From the NCBI RefSeq assembly GCF_011947195.1, contig NZ_JAATVY010000006.1, positions 186,001 to 250,000 of the forward strand: 64,000 nt of DNA, read 5' to 3'. The notes below the pieces were generated by a model. The model searched no databases. It had not been told where the DNA came from and was given only the letters and a program-made list of their open reading frames with translations. Source of the stretch: Planosporangium thailandense. GTDB taxonomy: Bacteria; Actinomycetota; Actinomycetes; Mycobacteriales; Micromonosporaceae. Shown here in pieces: positions 42,979 to 52,290 of this stretch; within the stretch, counting starts at the first letter, position 1; every line of letters starts with the position of its first letter. A program made the translations under genes and the position numbers.

Positions 42979-43620
42979 GTGCCCAGAAAGGCACGACTGA
43001 ACGAACGGGCGATCGCCGAGGCCGCCCTCGCCGTCCTCGATGCCGAGGGCATCGAGGCGCTCACCATGCGCCACCTGGCCGAGAAGCTCTCCACCTCGGC
43101 GATGGCGCTGTACAACCACTTTCCGGACAAGGACGCCGTCCTCGAGGCGGTCGCCCAGCTCCTGCTCGCCGAGATCGAAGCGCCACCGCCGGGAATCGGC
43201 TGGCAGGAGACGGCGCGCCGCATCATGCGCTCGGCCCGCACGGTCACCCTGCGGCACCCGCACGCCGCGCCGCTGATCGCCCGGTTCCCGCCGCGCACCC
43301 CGGACGCCCTCGCCTTCGTCGAGGCCGGGTTCCGGTCGTTCCGCGCCGCCGGGTTCGACCCGCACAGCACCGCCCGGGCGTACCGGGCGCTGGTCGCCTA
43401 CTCGCTCGGCACCCTGGAGGTCGAGCTGGGCGCCTACTTCGCCGCCCACCCCGCCGCGCAGGCACCGGCGGGCTCGCTGGACCAGCCGTCGGTCGGTCGG
43501 CTGCTGCCCACGGTCGACGAGGTCGGGCCGGAGCTCGCCGCCTCCGATCCGCAGGCGGAGTTCGAGTTCGGGCTGAACGTACTGATCACCGGCCTCGAGG
43601 CGCTGCTACCTCACCGGTGA
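42979..43620 (+). CDS. TetR family transcriptional regulator
   Basis: 213-residue repressor-like protein. The N-terminal helix-turn-helix is AEAALAVLDAEGIEALTMRHLAEKLSTSAMALYNHFPDKDAVL in outline; the C-terminal part resembles the TetR_C tetracycline-repressor ligand domain. GTG 42979 has GGAG eight bases upstream. It probably represses the divergent ABC exporter genes; the ligand is unknown. The stop codon lies in the loop of a hairpin. Confidence 0.93.
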   Translation: MPRKARLNERAIAEAALAVLDAEGIEALTMRHLAEKLSTSAMALYNHFPDKDAVLEAVAQLLLAEIEAPPPGIGWQETARRIMRSARTVTLRHPHAAPLIARFPPRTPDALAFVEAGFRSFRAAGFDPHSTARAYRALVAYSLGTLEVELGAYFAAHPAAQAPAGSLDQPSVGRLLPTVDEVGPELAASDPQAEFEFGLNVLITGLEALLPHR

Positions 43621-43640
43621 GCGGGTGAGGTAGCAGCGCC
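43599..43640. terminator. Bidirectional terminator overlapping the tetR stop
   Basis: A perfect 17-bp stem (43599-43615 with 43624-43640) with an 8-base loop; the tetR stop (43618-43620) is in the loop. Serves tetR and the convergent GH9 gene, which ends at 43693. Confidence 0.85.
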
Positions 43641-43692
43641 CCGGTGGTGACGCTCGGTCAGCAGGCGGGTGGGACCGCCCCGCCGCTGCGGG

Positions 43693-45633
43693 TCACCGGC
43701 GCACCGGGTTGGTCACCTGAGCCGGAGCCGGCTCACGGACGCCCCCGTCGCGCTGGTCCGAGATGAACGCCGACACCCAGGCCAGTGGGGCGTTCCAGTT
43801 GATGGTCAGTTCGTTGCCCGCGAAGGCCATCACGTCGTCGACGTAGCAGTACTGCGGCGCGCAGCCGGCCAGCTTGGCCTTTGCCACGTCGTCCTCGTTT
43901 CCGGAGTTGGCGCCACCGGCGAGCGCACCCTTCGGCGGGGCGGGCAGCCGCTTGTCGAGCGAGTGGGCGTACCAGCGGGAGTGCTGGTTGTGGGAGTAGT
44001 TCGTGCCGTACCCGGTCACGTACGACCGGTCCAGCACGTTGCGGCCGAGGACGTAGTCCATGCCCTGCAGCACCCCGTCGCGGTACTTCGCGTCGCCGGT
44101 GAGGTCGTACGCGGTCGCGATGACGACCAGGTTGTTGAGCACCATGCTGTTGGAGCCCCAGTCGTACCGGTTGTCCGACGGGGCGTAGGGCGTGCCGTAC
44201 GGGTTGGCCCGCAGCGTCGCCAGGTACCGGTCGGCGCCCTGCACGACCGACCGGCGGACCGCGTCCCGGTCGGGCAGGTTGTTCGGCACGGTGGCCAGGT
44301 CGAGCCGGCCCAGCGCGGCGACGTGGTCCCAGCCGAACCCGCGCTCGCTCCAGATGTCGGCCGTGTGCTGGGGCGAGGCGTGCAGGAAGTCGGCGTACTG
44401 CTGCTCGCCGGTGGTCAGGTACAGCTCCGCGGCCGCCCAGTAGAACTCGTCGGAGACGTCGGTGTCGCCGTACCCGCCACCGCCCGAGCCGCTGTCGCCG
44501 GAGGCGTACATCGAGGGGTGCGCCTTGGCCGCGGCCCACGCCGCCTTCGCGGCCGCCAGGTTCCGCTCCGCGAAGGCGCGGTCGTACGGGGCGAACACGC
44601 GGGCCGCCTGCGCCGCGGTCGCGGCGAGGTTGAGCGTCGCCGCCGTGGACGGCGGGTACAGCACCCGCTTCTTCGTGTCCTGGTCGGGCCGCGTCGGCAG
44701 GGTGGTCCAGCTGTCGTCCTGGACCTTGTGGTGGGCCATGCCGGCCAGCGGCTTACCGGCCGGTACCTGCATCCTGAGCAGGAACTCCTGCTCCCAGCGC
44801 GCCTCGTCCAGGATGTCCGGCACGCCGTTGTGGCTCTCCGGGATGGCCAGCGCGCCGTCACCGAGCTTCGCGGCGCCGCCCGTCGGCGCGGTCCTGCTGC
44901 GCTCGAACTCGTTCATCAGCTGGTACACGGAGATGCCGCCGTTGACCACGTACTTGCCCTGGTCGCCGGCGTCGTACCAGCCGCCGGCGACGTTCAGCGT
45001 GTAGTCGCACCCGTTGTTGACGCAGGGCACGGCGCGGTCGCCGGTCTCCCCCGCCGAGACGTGACCGGCGGGCCGGCCGTACCCGGGCCGCAGCCTGTCG
45101 TCGATGGCGATGCCGCTGCGCTGGGTATAGTAGAACTTCAGCGCGTCCTGCCGCAGCCCGTCGTACACGTCGGCCCCGATGGCGAACGGGTGGCTCGCCT
45201 CGCCGCCGACCACCAGCCGGTACCCCTTGCCGGGGGTGGTGTACGCGCTGAAGTCGATGGCGTGGACCGACTGCGCCGAGGCGGCGTCCATGCCCCGCGG
45301 CGTGGTGAGGCCGCTGGCCACCGTCTTGCCGGCGGCGTTGCGGAGCTGCCAGGGCACGCCGGTGCCCGCGTCGCTGGCGACGGTGGCGTTCTTCGGGCCG
45401 TCCGGCAGGTACCCGACCTGGTTGACACGCACCTCCGGGCCGGTGCCCGACCGGTACATCTCGGGCACGGCGCCGCTCGGCGCGGCGGCGCTGACGCCGG
45501 CCGGTTCGGCGGCGTCCGCGTACGCGGCGGTCGCGCCCGGCGCGACGGCGAGGAGTCCGGTGGCGGTGAGCGCGGTCGCGGCGGTGACCGCCGCGCGCAT
45601 CCGAGCTGACCAGTGGCGCCGACTGAGGATCAC
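43693..45633 (-). CDS. Secreted glycoside hydrolase family 9 (cellulase)
   Basis: Inverting beta-1,4-glucanase. 646 residues: signal peptide (about 1-40, ending near ATAAYA), an N-terminal Ig-like CelD_N domain ([18 protein letters not shown]), then the (alpha/alpha)6 GH9 barrel. Catalytic Asp 221 and 224 lie in [13 protein letters not shown], the substrate-binding His in [12 protein letters not shown], and the proton-donor Glu about 608 in [13 protein letters not shown]. No carbohydrate-binding module or dockerin is seen. Acts outside the cell on cellulose or mixed-link glucan. Confidence 0.95.
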   Translation of the reverse strand: MILSRRHWSARMRAAVTAATALTATGLLAVAPGATAAYADAAEPAGVSAAAPSGAVPEMYRSGTGPEVRVNQVGYLPDGPKNATVASDAGTGVPWQLRNAAGKTVASGLTTPRGMDAASAQSVHAIDFSAYTTPGKGYRLVVGGEASHPFAIGADVYDGLRQDALKFYYTQRSGIAIDDRLRPGYGRPAGHVSAGETGDRAVPCVNNGCDYTLNVAGGWYDAGDQGKYVVNGGISVYQLMNEFERSRTAPTGGAAKLGDGALAIPESHNGVPDILDEARWEQEFLLRMQVPAGKPLAGMAHHKVQDDSWTTLPTRPDQDTKKRVLYPPSTAATLNLAATAAQAARVFAPYDRAFAERNLAAAKAAWAAAKAHPSMYASGDSGSGGGGYGDTDVSDEFYWAAAELYLTTGEQQYADFLHASPQHTADIWSERGFGWDHVAALGRLDLATVPNNLPDRDAVRRSVVQGADRYLATLRANPYGTPYAPSDNRYDWGSNSMVLNNLVVIATAYDLTGDAKYRDGVLQGMDYVLGRNVLDRSYVTGYGTNYSHNQHSRWYAHSLDKRLPAPPKGALAGGANSGNEDDVAKAKLAGCAPQYCYVDDVMAFAGNELTINWNAPLAWVSAFISDQRDGGVREPAPAQVTNPVRR

Positions 45634-45751
45634 GTGCTCTCCCGGGGGTCGATTCGGGCCGCCATGCTAGCCAGATGCGTTACGAATCGACCACGGAGAG
45701 CGATATTTCCTGACGTTCGGCAGGAGTTTGGGTGGTTTTACCCGTGAGACC

Positions 45752-45770
45752 TGGGTCACCCGTAACGGGT
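45752..45770. promoter_or_regulatory. Palindrome between GH9 and polX
   Basis: TCACCCGT-A-ACGGGTGA is an 8+1+8 inverted repeat (approximately 45755-45771) in the 191-bp divergent gap between the GH9 cellulase and polX. Possible operator; no known regulator's site is recognised. Confidence 0.4.
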
Positions 45771-45824
45771 GAGCCGGCCTGGCGCCACCCCGTCCACGCC
45801 AGGTGTCCGCCTAGACTGGGCCGT

Positions 45825-47597
45825 ATGGGCCGGCCGAACGAGGCCGTCGAGGCGCTCCTGCAGGAGTTCGCCGACCTGCTCGCGATCACCAACGGCGAGC
45901 CCTACAAGATCCGCGCCTACGAGAACGCGGCCCGGACCGTCGCCGGCTACCCCGTCGACGTGTCCGGCCTCGACCTGCGCGGCCTCCGCGAGATCCCCAA
46001 CGTGGGGAAGTCGATCGCCGAAAAGATCATCGAGTACTTCGCCACCGGCCACGTCGCCGCGCTCGACCAGCTACGCGAGGAGATCCCGGCCGGCGTACGG
46101 GAGCTGGTGACCATCCCCACGCTCGGTCCGCGCAAGGCGATGATCCTCTACTCCCAGCTGGGGATCGCCTCGGTGGACCAGCTGGAGGACGCGATCCACT
46201 CCGGCCTGCTCGAAGAGCAGCACGGATTCGGCCCCAAGACGGCCGCCAACCTCCTGCACGGCATCGAACTGCTCGCGCGCAGCAGCGGACGGGTCCTCCT
46301 CGACGAGGCCATGGCGGTCGCCGAGGAGGTCACCCGGGCGCTGTCGGCCCATCCCGCCTGCCTCACGTGCGCGTACGCCGGATCGCTGCGCCGGATGCGC
46401 GAGACCGTCGGTGACGTCGACCTGCTCGCCGCCTCGACCGACTCCGGCCCGGTGATGGAGGCGCTCACCCACCTGCCCCTCGTCGGCGAGGTCATCGCGC
46501 ACGGCCCGACCAAGACCTCGGTGCGCACCACCACCGGACTCCAGGTCGATCTGCGCGTCGTCACGCCGCAGTCGTGGGGCGCGGCGCTGCAGTACTTCAC
46601 CGGCTCCAAGGAGCACAACATCCGGGTACGTGAGATCGCCGTGCGCAAGGGGCTCAAGCTGTCCGAGTACGGGCTGTTCCGCATCGACGACGACGCGCTC
46701 GTGGTCTCGGAGACCGAGGAGGCGGTCTACGCGAAGCTCGACCTGGCCTGGATCCCGCCGACGCTGCGCGAAGACCGCGGCGAGATCGAGGCGGCCCGGA
46801 CCGGGCGCCTCCCCGATCTGGTCACGATCGCCGACATCCGGGGTGACCTGCACACCCACACGGACCTCACGGACGGAACGGCGTCGCTGACGGACATGCT
46901 GGCGGCGGCGAGCGCGCGCGGGTTCCACTACTACGCGGTGACCGACCACGCCAAGAGCCTGCCCATGCAGCGGATGACCGACGAGAAGATGCTGGCCCAG
47001 CGGGACCGGCTGCGCATGCTCGCCGACACCACGGACCTGGAACTGCTGCACGGCACGGAGCTCAACATCGACCCGGACGGCGAGGTCGACTGGGACGGCG
47101 ACTTCCTGGCCGGGTTCGACATCCGGGTCGCCTCGATCCACTCACGCTTCGGCCAGCCGCGCAAGGCGATGACCCGCCGGCTGGTACGCGCCTGCGAGAA
47201 CCCGTACGTCAACGTCATCGGCCATCCGACCACCCGGAAGCTCAATCAGCGGCCGCCGGTCAACGCCGACTTCGACGCCGTGTTCGAGGCCGCCGCGGCC
47301 ACCGGTACCGCAATGGAGATCAACAGCTGCCCCGACCGGCTGGACCTGCCCGACGACCTGATCCTGCGGGCGCGGCAGCACGGCGTGAAGTTCGCGATCG
47401 ACACGGACGCGCACGCGGTCGCGCACCTGGACAACCTGCGGTACGGGGTGGGCACCGCGCAGCGCGGCTGGCTGAGCGCCGACGAGGTCATCAACGCCTG
47501 GCCGCTGGACCGGCTGCGGGAGTTCATCGCGGCGAAGGTGGCCCGCCTCGCGCCGGTCGGCGCGGGAGCGCGCCGCGCCCGTCAGGGGCGGCACTAG
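45825..47597 (+). CDS. polX: DNA polymerase/3'-5' exonuclease PolX
   Basis: Family X repair polymerase fused to a PHP nuclease, for gap filling and end processing. 590 residues: helix-hairpin-helix 8-kDa-like region (YKIRAYENAARTVAGY, IPNVGKSIAEKI), nucleotidyltransferase palm with AGSLRRMRETVGDVDLL (catalytic Asp pair), and C-terminal PHP domain with DLHTHTDLTDG, YAVTDHA and IDTDAHAV. TAGACT lies seven bases before ATG 45825, implying a leaderless transcript. Its stop shares CTAG with the stop of the convergent gene. Confidence 0.96.
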   Translation: MGRPNEAVEALLQEFADLLAITNGEPYKIRAYENAARTVAGYPVDVSGLDLRGLREIPNVGKSIAEKIIEYFATGHVAALDQLREEIPAGVRELVTIPTLGPRKAMILYSQLGIASVDQLEDAIHSGLLEEQHGFGPKTAANLLHGIELLARSSGRVLLDEAMAVAEEVTRALSAHPACLTCAYAGSLRRMRETVGDVDLLAASTDSGPVMEALTHLPLVGEVIAHGPTKTSVRTTTGLQVDLRVVTPQSWGAALQYFTGSKEHNIRVREIAVRKGLKLSEYGLFRIDDDALVVSETEEAVYAKLDLAWIPPTLREDRGEIEAARTGRLPDLVTIADIRGDLHTHTDLTDGTASLTDMLAAASARGFHYYAVTDHAKSLPMQRMTDEKMLAQRDRLRMLADTTDLELLHGTELNIDPDGEVDWDGDFLAGFDIRVASIHSRFGQPRKAMTRRLVRACENPYVNVIGHPTTRKLNQRPPVNADFDAVFEAAAATGTAMEINSCPDRLDLPDDLILRARQHGVKFAIDTDAHAVAHLDNLRYGVGTAQRGWLSADEVINAWPLDRLREFIAAKVARLAPVGAGARRARQGRH

Positions 47598-49066
47598 CCC
47601 GGCCCACCACCGCCGCCCTCGCCGGCGTCGGAACCGGCCGTCTCGGTGCCCCCGGTCCGACCGGCACCCCCGGGCCGACCGGCACCCCCGGGCCGACCGC
47701 CGCCGGTCTCGGTGCCGGCGCCACGGCGGCCGTTGCCGAGGCGCAACCGGGGCAGCCGGCCGATCGTCCGGCGGACGAAGCGGTACCGGCGGTGGGCGTC
47801 CTCGTCCGGCACGGGCGACACCCGCCGCGGTGCGGGCAGCATCGGTCGCAGGTCCTCGGCGGCCTGCGACGCGGCGTCGATGACCAGCCGGGCCGCCTGC
47901 CGCTGGCGCTCGACCCCCAGCGGGGACCGCCACGGCGCCCGCGGCGGCCGGACGGCGGCCTCGATCTCCACCCGGATCCGGTCGATCGCCGCCAGCAGCG
48001 CGCCGTGCTGCTGCCACGCCCCCTGGTCGGTCTGGGGATCGACCAGCAGCAGTTCGCTGAGCCGGTGACGCCGCTCGTACAGGTGCGACAGGTGCTGCTC
48101 GACGCAGCCGCGCGCCTCGTCGAGGCGGTCGCCGCCGCAGGCGACCTGGACGACGGCGGCCAGCGCGTCGGCGGCGCAGTCGAGGATGTCGGCGAGGATC
48201 TCGCGTACCTGCGGCGAGTACGCCTCCGCCTCGTCGCCGACGGTGAGGGTGTGGTCGTACAGCGCCCTGGCGACGTGGCGCACCGACACGTAGCAGTGTT
48301 CGAGACCGGTGAGGGCGGTGCGCAGCCGCGGCTGGGCCTCCCGCGCCCGGGCGCCGCGCGGGTTGAGCCGCGCGCTCTGCTCGGCGCGCCCGAGCTGCTG
48401 GTCGGCGCGCAACACCTCGCGCCCCAGCGTGCGGGCCTCGGCCAGCCAGTGTTCGGACGCGTCCCGCGACCACTCGGTGCGCAGTTGATTCGCCAGCCCC
48501 CGCAGGTAATCGGCCATCCGCCCGGCGAGCTCGCCGATGGCCTGGCTGGCCGGCTGAACGTGCAGTGGCGGCGCGATCACGGCGTTCACCACGATGCCGA
48601 CGGCGGCGCCGATCAGCGTCTCGGACACCCGGCCGACGGCCGCCGACTCGACACCGCCGACGGCGAGGATCAGCATCGCGGTGATCGGTACTTCCAGCAG
48701 ATGCGGCCCCAGTCGCACCAGCTCACCGACGACGAGCGCCACCGCGATGATTCCACCGAGGCTCCACCAGGTCAGCCCCACGAACGACGCCACCGCGACC
48801 GCGACCAGCACCCCCGCGACGACGCTCAGGATCCGCTCCAGGCCGTGCTCGACGGTTTCGTACATCGTCAGCTGGACGACCAGCAGTGAGGTCAGGGGTG
48901 CGAGCACCGGCTGAGCGCTGGTGTGCAGGCGCTCGGCGATCACGAACGAGAGGATCGCAGCCAGGGTGATCTTGGCGGTGCGCACGCCGAACCCGCGACC
49001 TCTGCGCAGCAGCTCCGCGGACGGTTCGCGACCCAGACGGAGCCGTAGCCGACGTGTCAGGCTCAT
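47594..49066 (-). CDS. Aromatic acid exporter-like (FUSC/ArAE family) membrane protein
   Basis: 490 residues. An N-terminal half with about six transmembrane helices (AKITLAAILSFVIAERL, SLLVVQLTMYETVEHGLER is the family mark) is followed by a long cytoplasmic helical region and a Gly/Pro/Arg-rich tail containing an imperfect GGAGRP repeat. The family exports aromatic carboxylic acids; substrate unproven. ATG 49066. The TAG stop overlaps the polX stop. Confidence 0.88.
   Translation of the reverse strand: MSLTRRLRLRLGREPSAELLRRGRGFGVRTAKITLAAILSFVIAERLHTSAQPVLAPLTSLLVVQLTMYETVEHGLERILSVVAGVLVAVAVASFVGLTWWSLGGIIAVALVVGELVRLGPHLLEVPITAMLILAVGGVESAAVGRVSETLIGAAVGIVVNAVIAPPLHVQPASQAIGELAGRMADYLRGLANQLRTEWSRDASEHWLAEARTLGREVLRADQQLGRAEQSARLNPRGARAREAQPRLRTALTGLEHCYVSVRHVARALYDHTLTVGDEAEAYSPQVREILADILDCAADALAAVVQVACGGDRLDEARGCVEQHLSHLYERRHRLSELLLVDPQTDQGAWQQHGALLAAIDRIRVEIEAAVRPPRAPWRSPLGVERQRQAARLVIDAASQAAEDLRPMLPAPRRVSPVPDEDAHRRYRFVRRTIGRLPRLRLGNGRRGAGTETGGGRPGGAGRPGGAGRTGGTETAGSDAGEGGGGGPG
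47657..47692. repeat. Exact 2 x 18-bp tandem repeat in the exporter tail
   Basis: CCGACCGGCACCCCCGGG occurs twice in tandem (47657-47674 and 47675-47692), encoding Pro-Gly-Gly-Ala-Gly-Arg units of the disordered C-terminus. Confidence 0.85.
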
Positions 49067-49259
49067 TCCGCTGGTACCCGATACCCGGGTGCCGGTGCCA
49101 TCTAACGACCGAAGTCACACCGGACAGACATCCGTGCAGGCCGGCCGGCGACGAGCGCCGTTTAGACATCGACGGCCACTGGGTATCACGGTGCCACCCG
49201 CCGGCGGAGCCCACAACCGCCGGCGGCCCCTCACCAATTTCTCGAGCTCGGAGGCGGCC

Positions 49260-49466
49260 GTGCGCACGGGAGGTATAGGCGGCGTCATCATCCTCATCTG
49301 GCTGATCATCGGCGCCGTGGCGGCGGGTCAGCGTGGCTATTTCAACAGCTCCAACGACAACTGCGCGAAAGCGGGCACCACGGTGGTCACCGTCCTCGCC
49401 GGGCCGTTGAACTACCTGGGCGTCAACCCGAAGGTCAACTGCAAGGTGCCGCAGCCGTCCCAGTGA
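49260..49466 (+). CDS. Small single-pass membrane protein, unknown
   Basis: A 68-residue protein: short start, one transmembrane helix (GVIILIWLIIGAVAAGQ), then an outside-type segment with two Cys (NDNCAKAGTTVV, NPKVNCKVPQPSQ) that could pair as a disulfide. GTG 49260 has GGAGG five bases upstream. No family recognised. Followed by a short hairpin. Confidence 0.75.
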   Translation: MRTGGIGGVIILIWLIIGAVAAGQRGYFNSSNDNCAKAGTTVVTVLAGPLNYLGVNPKVNCKVPQPSQ

Positions 49467-49476
49467 CCGGCGAGGA

Positions 49477-49497
49477 GGCACCCTCCTTCAGGGTGCC
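49477..49497 (+). terminator. Short terminator-like hairpin
   Basis: GGCACCCT and AGGGTGCC form an 8-bp stem with a 5-base loop, 10 bp past the small membrane gene. Confidence 0.6.
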
Positions 49498-49620
49498 CTT
49501 CCGCCCGGCCGGATCGAACCCGGGCGACGGCGGACGCATGATCATCTAGCCGTACTTTCAGCCATTTCCCGGTGTCACGTCCGTCGCAAGCCCAACAGTT
49601 CACCAGATCTTGACTTCTGA

Positions 49621-49633
49621 CCTGTTAGACAGG
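49621..49633. promoter_or_regulatory. Small palindrome upstream of the L,D-transpeptidase
   Basis: CCTGT-TAG-ACAGG, preceded by TTGACT (49611-49616). Possible operator over a promoter, 29 bp before the start codon. Confidence 0.35.
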
Positions 49634-49661
49634 AGCTGGGCTAGACGCGGACGAGGAGATC

Positions 49662-50924
49662 ATGAAACGACAACGGCGGGCGGTACTGCTCACGGCACTG
49701 GCGGCGACGCTCGCGCTCAGCGGCTGCGGCGGCACGGCCAACAGGTTCGTCAAGCCGGGCGCCAGCGCCTCGCCCACCCCGGCCCTGCACGTCAACCCGG
49801 CGGACAACGCCACCGACATCCCCGTCTCAGCCGAGGTCGGGCTCCAGGACGCCGGCGACAAGCTGACCGCCGTCCAGCTCGCCGACGCGGGCGGCAAGTC
49901 CATCTCCGGCAAGCTCCGCGACGACGCCAGCTCCTGGGTACCGGACGAGCCCCTCGACTACGCCACCACCTACACGGCGAAGGTCACCGCCACGTCGACC
50001 AGCGGCAAGAGCGTCACGGGCACCAGCAGGTTCACCACCATGCAGCGGCCCACCAGCCGCATGGACGCCCACCTCTACATGTCCGACAACGCCGTGTACG
50101 GGCAGGCCATGCCGATCGTCGTCGAGTTCAAGCAGGGCGGGGTGGCCCCTGCCGACCGCGCCGCGGTCGAGCGCCGGCTGTTCGTCACCAGCGATCCACC
50201 GCAGCCGGGCGTCTGGCACTGGGACAGCAACACCCAGGTCGAGTACCGGCCGAAGGACTTCTGGCAGCCCAGTACCAAGATTCACGGCCGGTTCGCGCTC
50301 GGCGGCCTGCCGGTCGGCGGCGGCCGCTACGGCCAGCAGGACATCACGATCGACGCCTCGATCGACACGGTACGGAGGCAGATCGAGGTCGACAACGCGA
50401 CCAAGCAGCTGACGGCCAAGCAGGACGGCGCGGTGGTCAAGACGATGGCGGTCAGCCTCGGCAGCCCGCAGCACCCCTCCTTCTACGGCACCATGCCGAT
50501 CATGGAGAAGTACGACAAGACGACGTTCGACTCGTCGACCTACGGCACGCCGGTCAACTCCCCCGAGGGCTACCGCACCGACGTCCAGTACGCCGAGCGG
50601 CTGACCTGGGACGGCCAGTTCATCCACGCAGCGCCGTGGTCGGTGGCGCAGCAGGGCCACACCAACGTGTCGCACGGCTGCGTCAACGTCTCCACCGACA
50701 ACGGCCAGTGGATCTACGACTGGGTGAAGGTGGGCGACCCGGTCATCGTCAAAGGCACCGAGGTACCGCTCGGCCAGGGCAATGGCTGGACGGCGTGGAA
50801 CCTGCCCTGGGACCAGTACGTGAAGGGCAGCGCGCTGGCCGACGTCGGTCAGTCCACCGGAGCGACGCCCGCGCCGTCGGCGACCGACGCCGCCGACGCG
50901 CAGCCGAACCCGTCGGCCTCCTGA
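49662..50924 (+). CDS. L,D-transpeptidase lipoprotein (Ldt type)
   Basis: Makes 3-3 crosslinks in peptidoglycan, using carbapenem-sensitive Cys chemistry. 420 residues: lipoprotein signal with lipobox LSGC at about 22, two Ig-like domains (about 40-260; Big_5-type HVNPADNATDIPVSAEVG first), then the YkuD catalytic domain with the active-site motif HTNVSHGCVNVS, Cys about 340, and a Pro/Ala/Ser tail. This architecture matches mycobacterial LdtMt2-like enzymes. GAGGAG precedes the ATG. Confidence 0.95.
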   Translation: MKRQRRAVLLTALAATLALSGCGGTANRFVKPGASASPTPALHVNPADNATDIPVSAEVGLQDAGDKLTAVQLADAGGKSISGKLRDDASSWVPDEPLDYATTYTAKVTATSTSGKSVTGTSRFTTMQRPTSRMDAHLYMSDNAVYGQAMPIVVEFKQGGVAPADRAAVERRLFVTSDPPQPGVWHWDSNTQVEYRPKDFWQPSTKIHGRFALGGLPVGGGRYGQQDITIDASIDTVRRQIEVDNATKQLTAKQDGAVVKTMAVSLGSPQHPSFYGTMPIMEKYDKTTFDSSTYGTPVNSPEGYRTDVQYAERLTWDGQFIHAAPWSVAQQGHTNVSHGCVNVSTDNGQWIYDWVKVGDPVIVKGTEVPLGQGNGWTAWNLPWDQYVKGSALADVGQSTGATPAPSATDAADAQPNPSAS

Positions 50925-51029
50925 GTCGGACAGCGGCGGCGGTCACCTCCTGCGACCGCCGGTGGCGCCGCGGTGCCCGTCCCGGCACACTGACCCCGAT
51001 CAGGTTGACGGGCGGAAGGTGGGCGTGAG

Positions 51030-52202
51030 ATGCGCATGACAGGCCGTGACGGCCGGTGCGGCGATCCCGACGCACGGGCGACGACCCCGTCGTCGCGCGG
51101 GAACCGGATCCTCGCCGCGGTGGCGACCACCGCCGTCGTCGCCACCGCAGCCGTGGCGCTGCGCACCGTCCGCGACGCGCTCGGCGCGGCCCCGACGGGC
51201 GAGCGGGCGGCCCGGATACGGCGCTCGCCGCAGTTCCGCGACGGAGCCTTCCGCAACCCGGTACCCGCCCACGTGATGCCCCCGGGCTCCGCCGCACAGA
51301 CGCTGCGCGACCTGTTGACCGACCGGCACCGGCGCCGGCCGTCGGGCGCCGTGCCGCTGGTCGCCCCCGCCGTCGACGACCCGCCGCCCGCCGACGGCCT
51401 GCACGTCACCTGGTACGGCCACTCCTCCGCCCTGGTCGAGATCGACGGCCGGCGGGTGCTGTTCGACCCGGTCTGGAGTGACCGCTGCTCCCCCTCACCC
51501 TGGGTAGGGCCGCGCCGGCTGCACCGGCCGCCGGTGCCCCTGGACCGGCTGCCGCAGGTCGACGCGATCGTCATCTCCCACGACCACTACGACCACCTCG
51601 ACATGGCGACCGTCCGGGCGCTGACCCGCACCCGGTCGGCGCCGTTCGTGGTACCTCTCGGCGTCGGCGCGCACCTCGCCCACTGGCAGGTGCCGGCGGA
51701 CCGGATCATCGAACTGGACTGGGACGAGTCCGTCTCCGTCGCCGGGCTGCGCCTGACCGCGACCGCCGCCCGGCACTTCTCCGGGCGCGCGTTCGCCCGG
51801 GACAACACCCTGTGGGCGTCGTGGGCGGTGACCGGACCGACCCGCCGGGTCTTCTACAGCGGGGACTCCGGGTACTTCGACGGCTACGCCGCCATCGGGG
51901 CCGCGTACGGCCCCTTCGACGCGACCCTCATCCAGATCGGCGCGTACGCCAGCACCTGGCCGGACATCCACATGACGCCCGAGGAAGGCGTCGCCGCCCA
52001 CCTCGACCTGCGCGGCGGGCTGCTCATCCCGCTGCACTGGGGCACGTTCAACCTGGCGTTCCACGATTGGAGCGAGCCGGTCGACCGGGTGTGGCGCGAG
52101 GCGAAGGCCCGCGACGTCACGCTGGCCGTGCCCCGGCCCGGCGAGCGCGTCGACGTCGACGACCCGCCGCCGGTGGACGGCTGGTGGCAACCGATCGCCT
52201 GA
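51030..52202 (+). CDS. MBL-fold metallo-hydrolase (UlaG/NAPE-PLD-like)
   Basis: 390 residues: N-terminal transmembrane or signal-anchor segment (AAVATTAVVATAAVAL), then a metallo-beta-lactamase fold with WYGHSSALVEIDGRRVLFDP, metal site HDHYDHLD (about 184-191), ARHFSGRAF, FYSGDSGY and LLIPLHWGTF. Relatives include NAPE-hydrolysing phospholipase D and lactonase UlaG, so a lipid or phosphodiester substrate is possible. ATG 51030 or 51036. No operon partner visible. Confidence 0.9.
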   Translation: MRMTGRDGRCGDPDARATTPSSRGNRILAAVATTAVVATAAVALRTVRDALGAAPTGERAARIRRSPQFRDGAFRNPVPAHVMPPGSAAQTLRDLLTDRHRRRPSGAVPLVAPAVDDPPPADGLHVTWYGHSSALVEIDGRRVLFDPVWSDRCSPSPWVGPRRLHRPPVPLDRLPQVDAIVISHDHYDHLDMATVRALTRTRSAPFVVPLGVGAHLAHWQVPADRIIELDWDESVSVAGLRLTATAARHFSGRAFARDNTLWASWAVTGPTRRVFYSGDSGYFDGYAAIGAAYGPFDATLIQIGAYASTWPDIHMTPEEGVAAHLDLRGGLLIPLHWGTFNLAFHDWSEPVDRVWREAKARDVTLAVPRPGERVDVDDPPPVDGWWQPIA

Positions 52203-52213
52203 CGTCGATCCCA

Positions 52214-52265
52214 TTGACATTGGAGAATGTGGATGGTTGTCTCCATCTGACAGGAAGGTTGCCTA
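52214..52265 (+). promoter_or_regulatory. Chitosanase promoter region with imperfect dyad
   Basis: TTGACA at 52214-52219 is a good -35 box; no clear -10 follows at 17 bp. Between it and the start lies AGGAAGGTTGCCTA (52252-52265), an imperfect inverted repeat that may be a repressor site for substrate induction. Confidence 0.45.
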
Positions 52266-52290
52266 TCAATTCCTGAACCGGAGGCGATCC

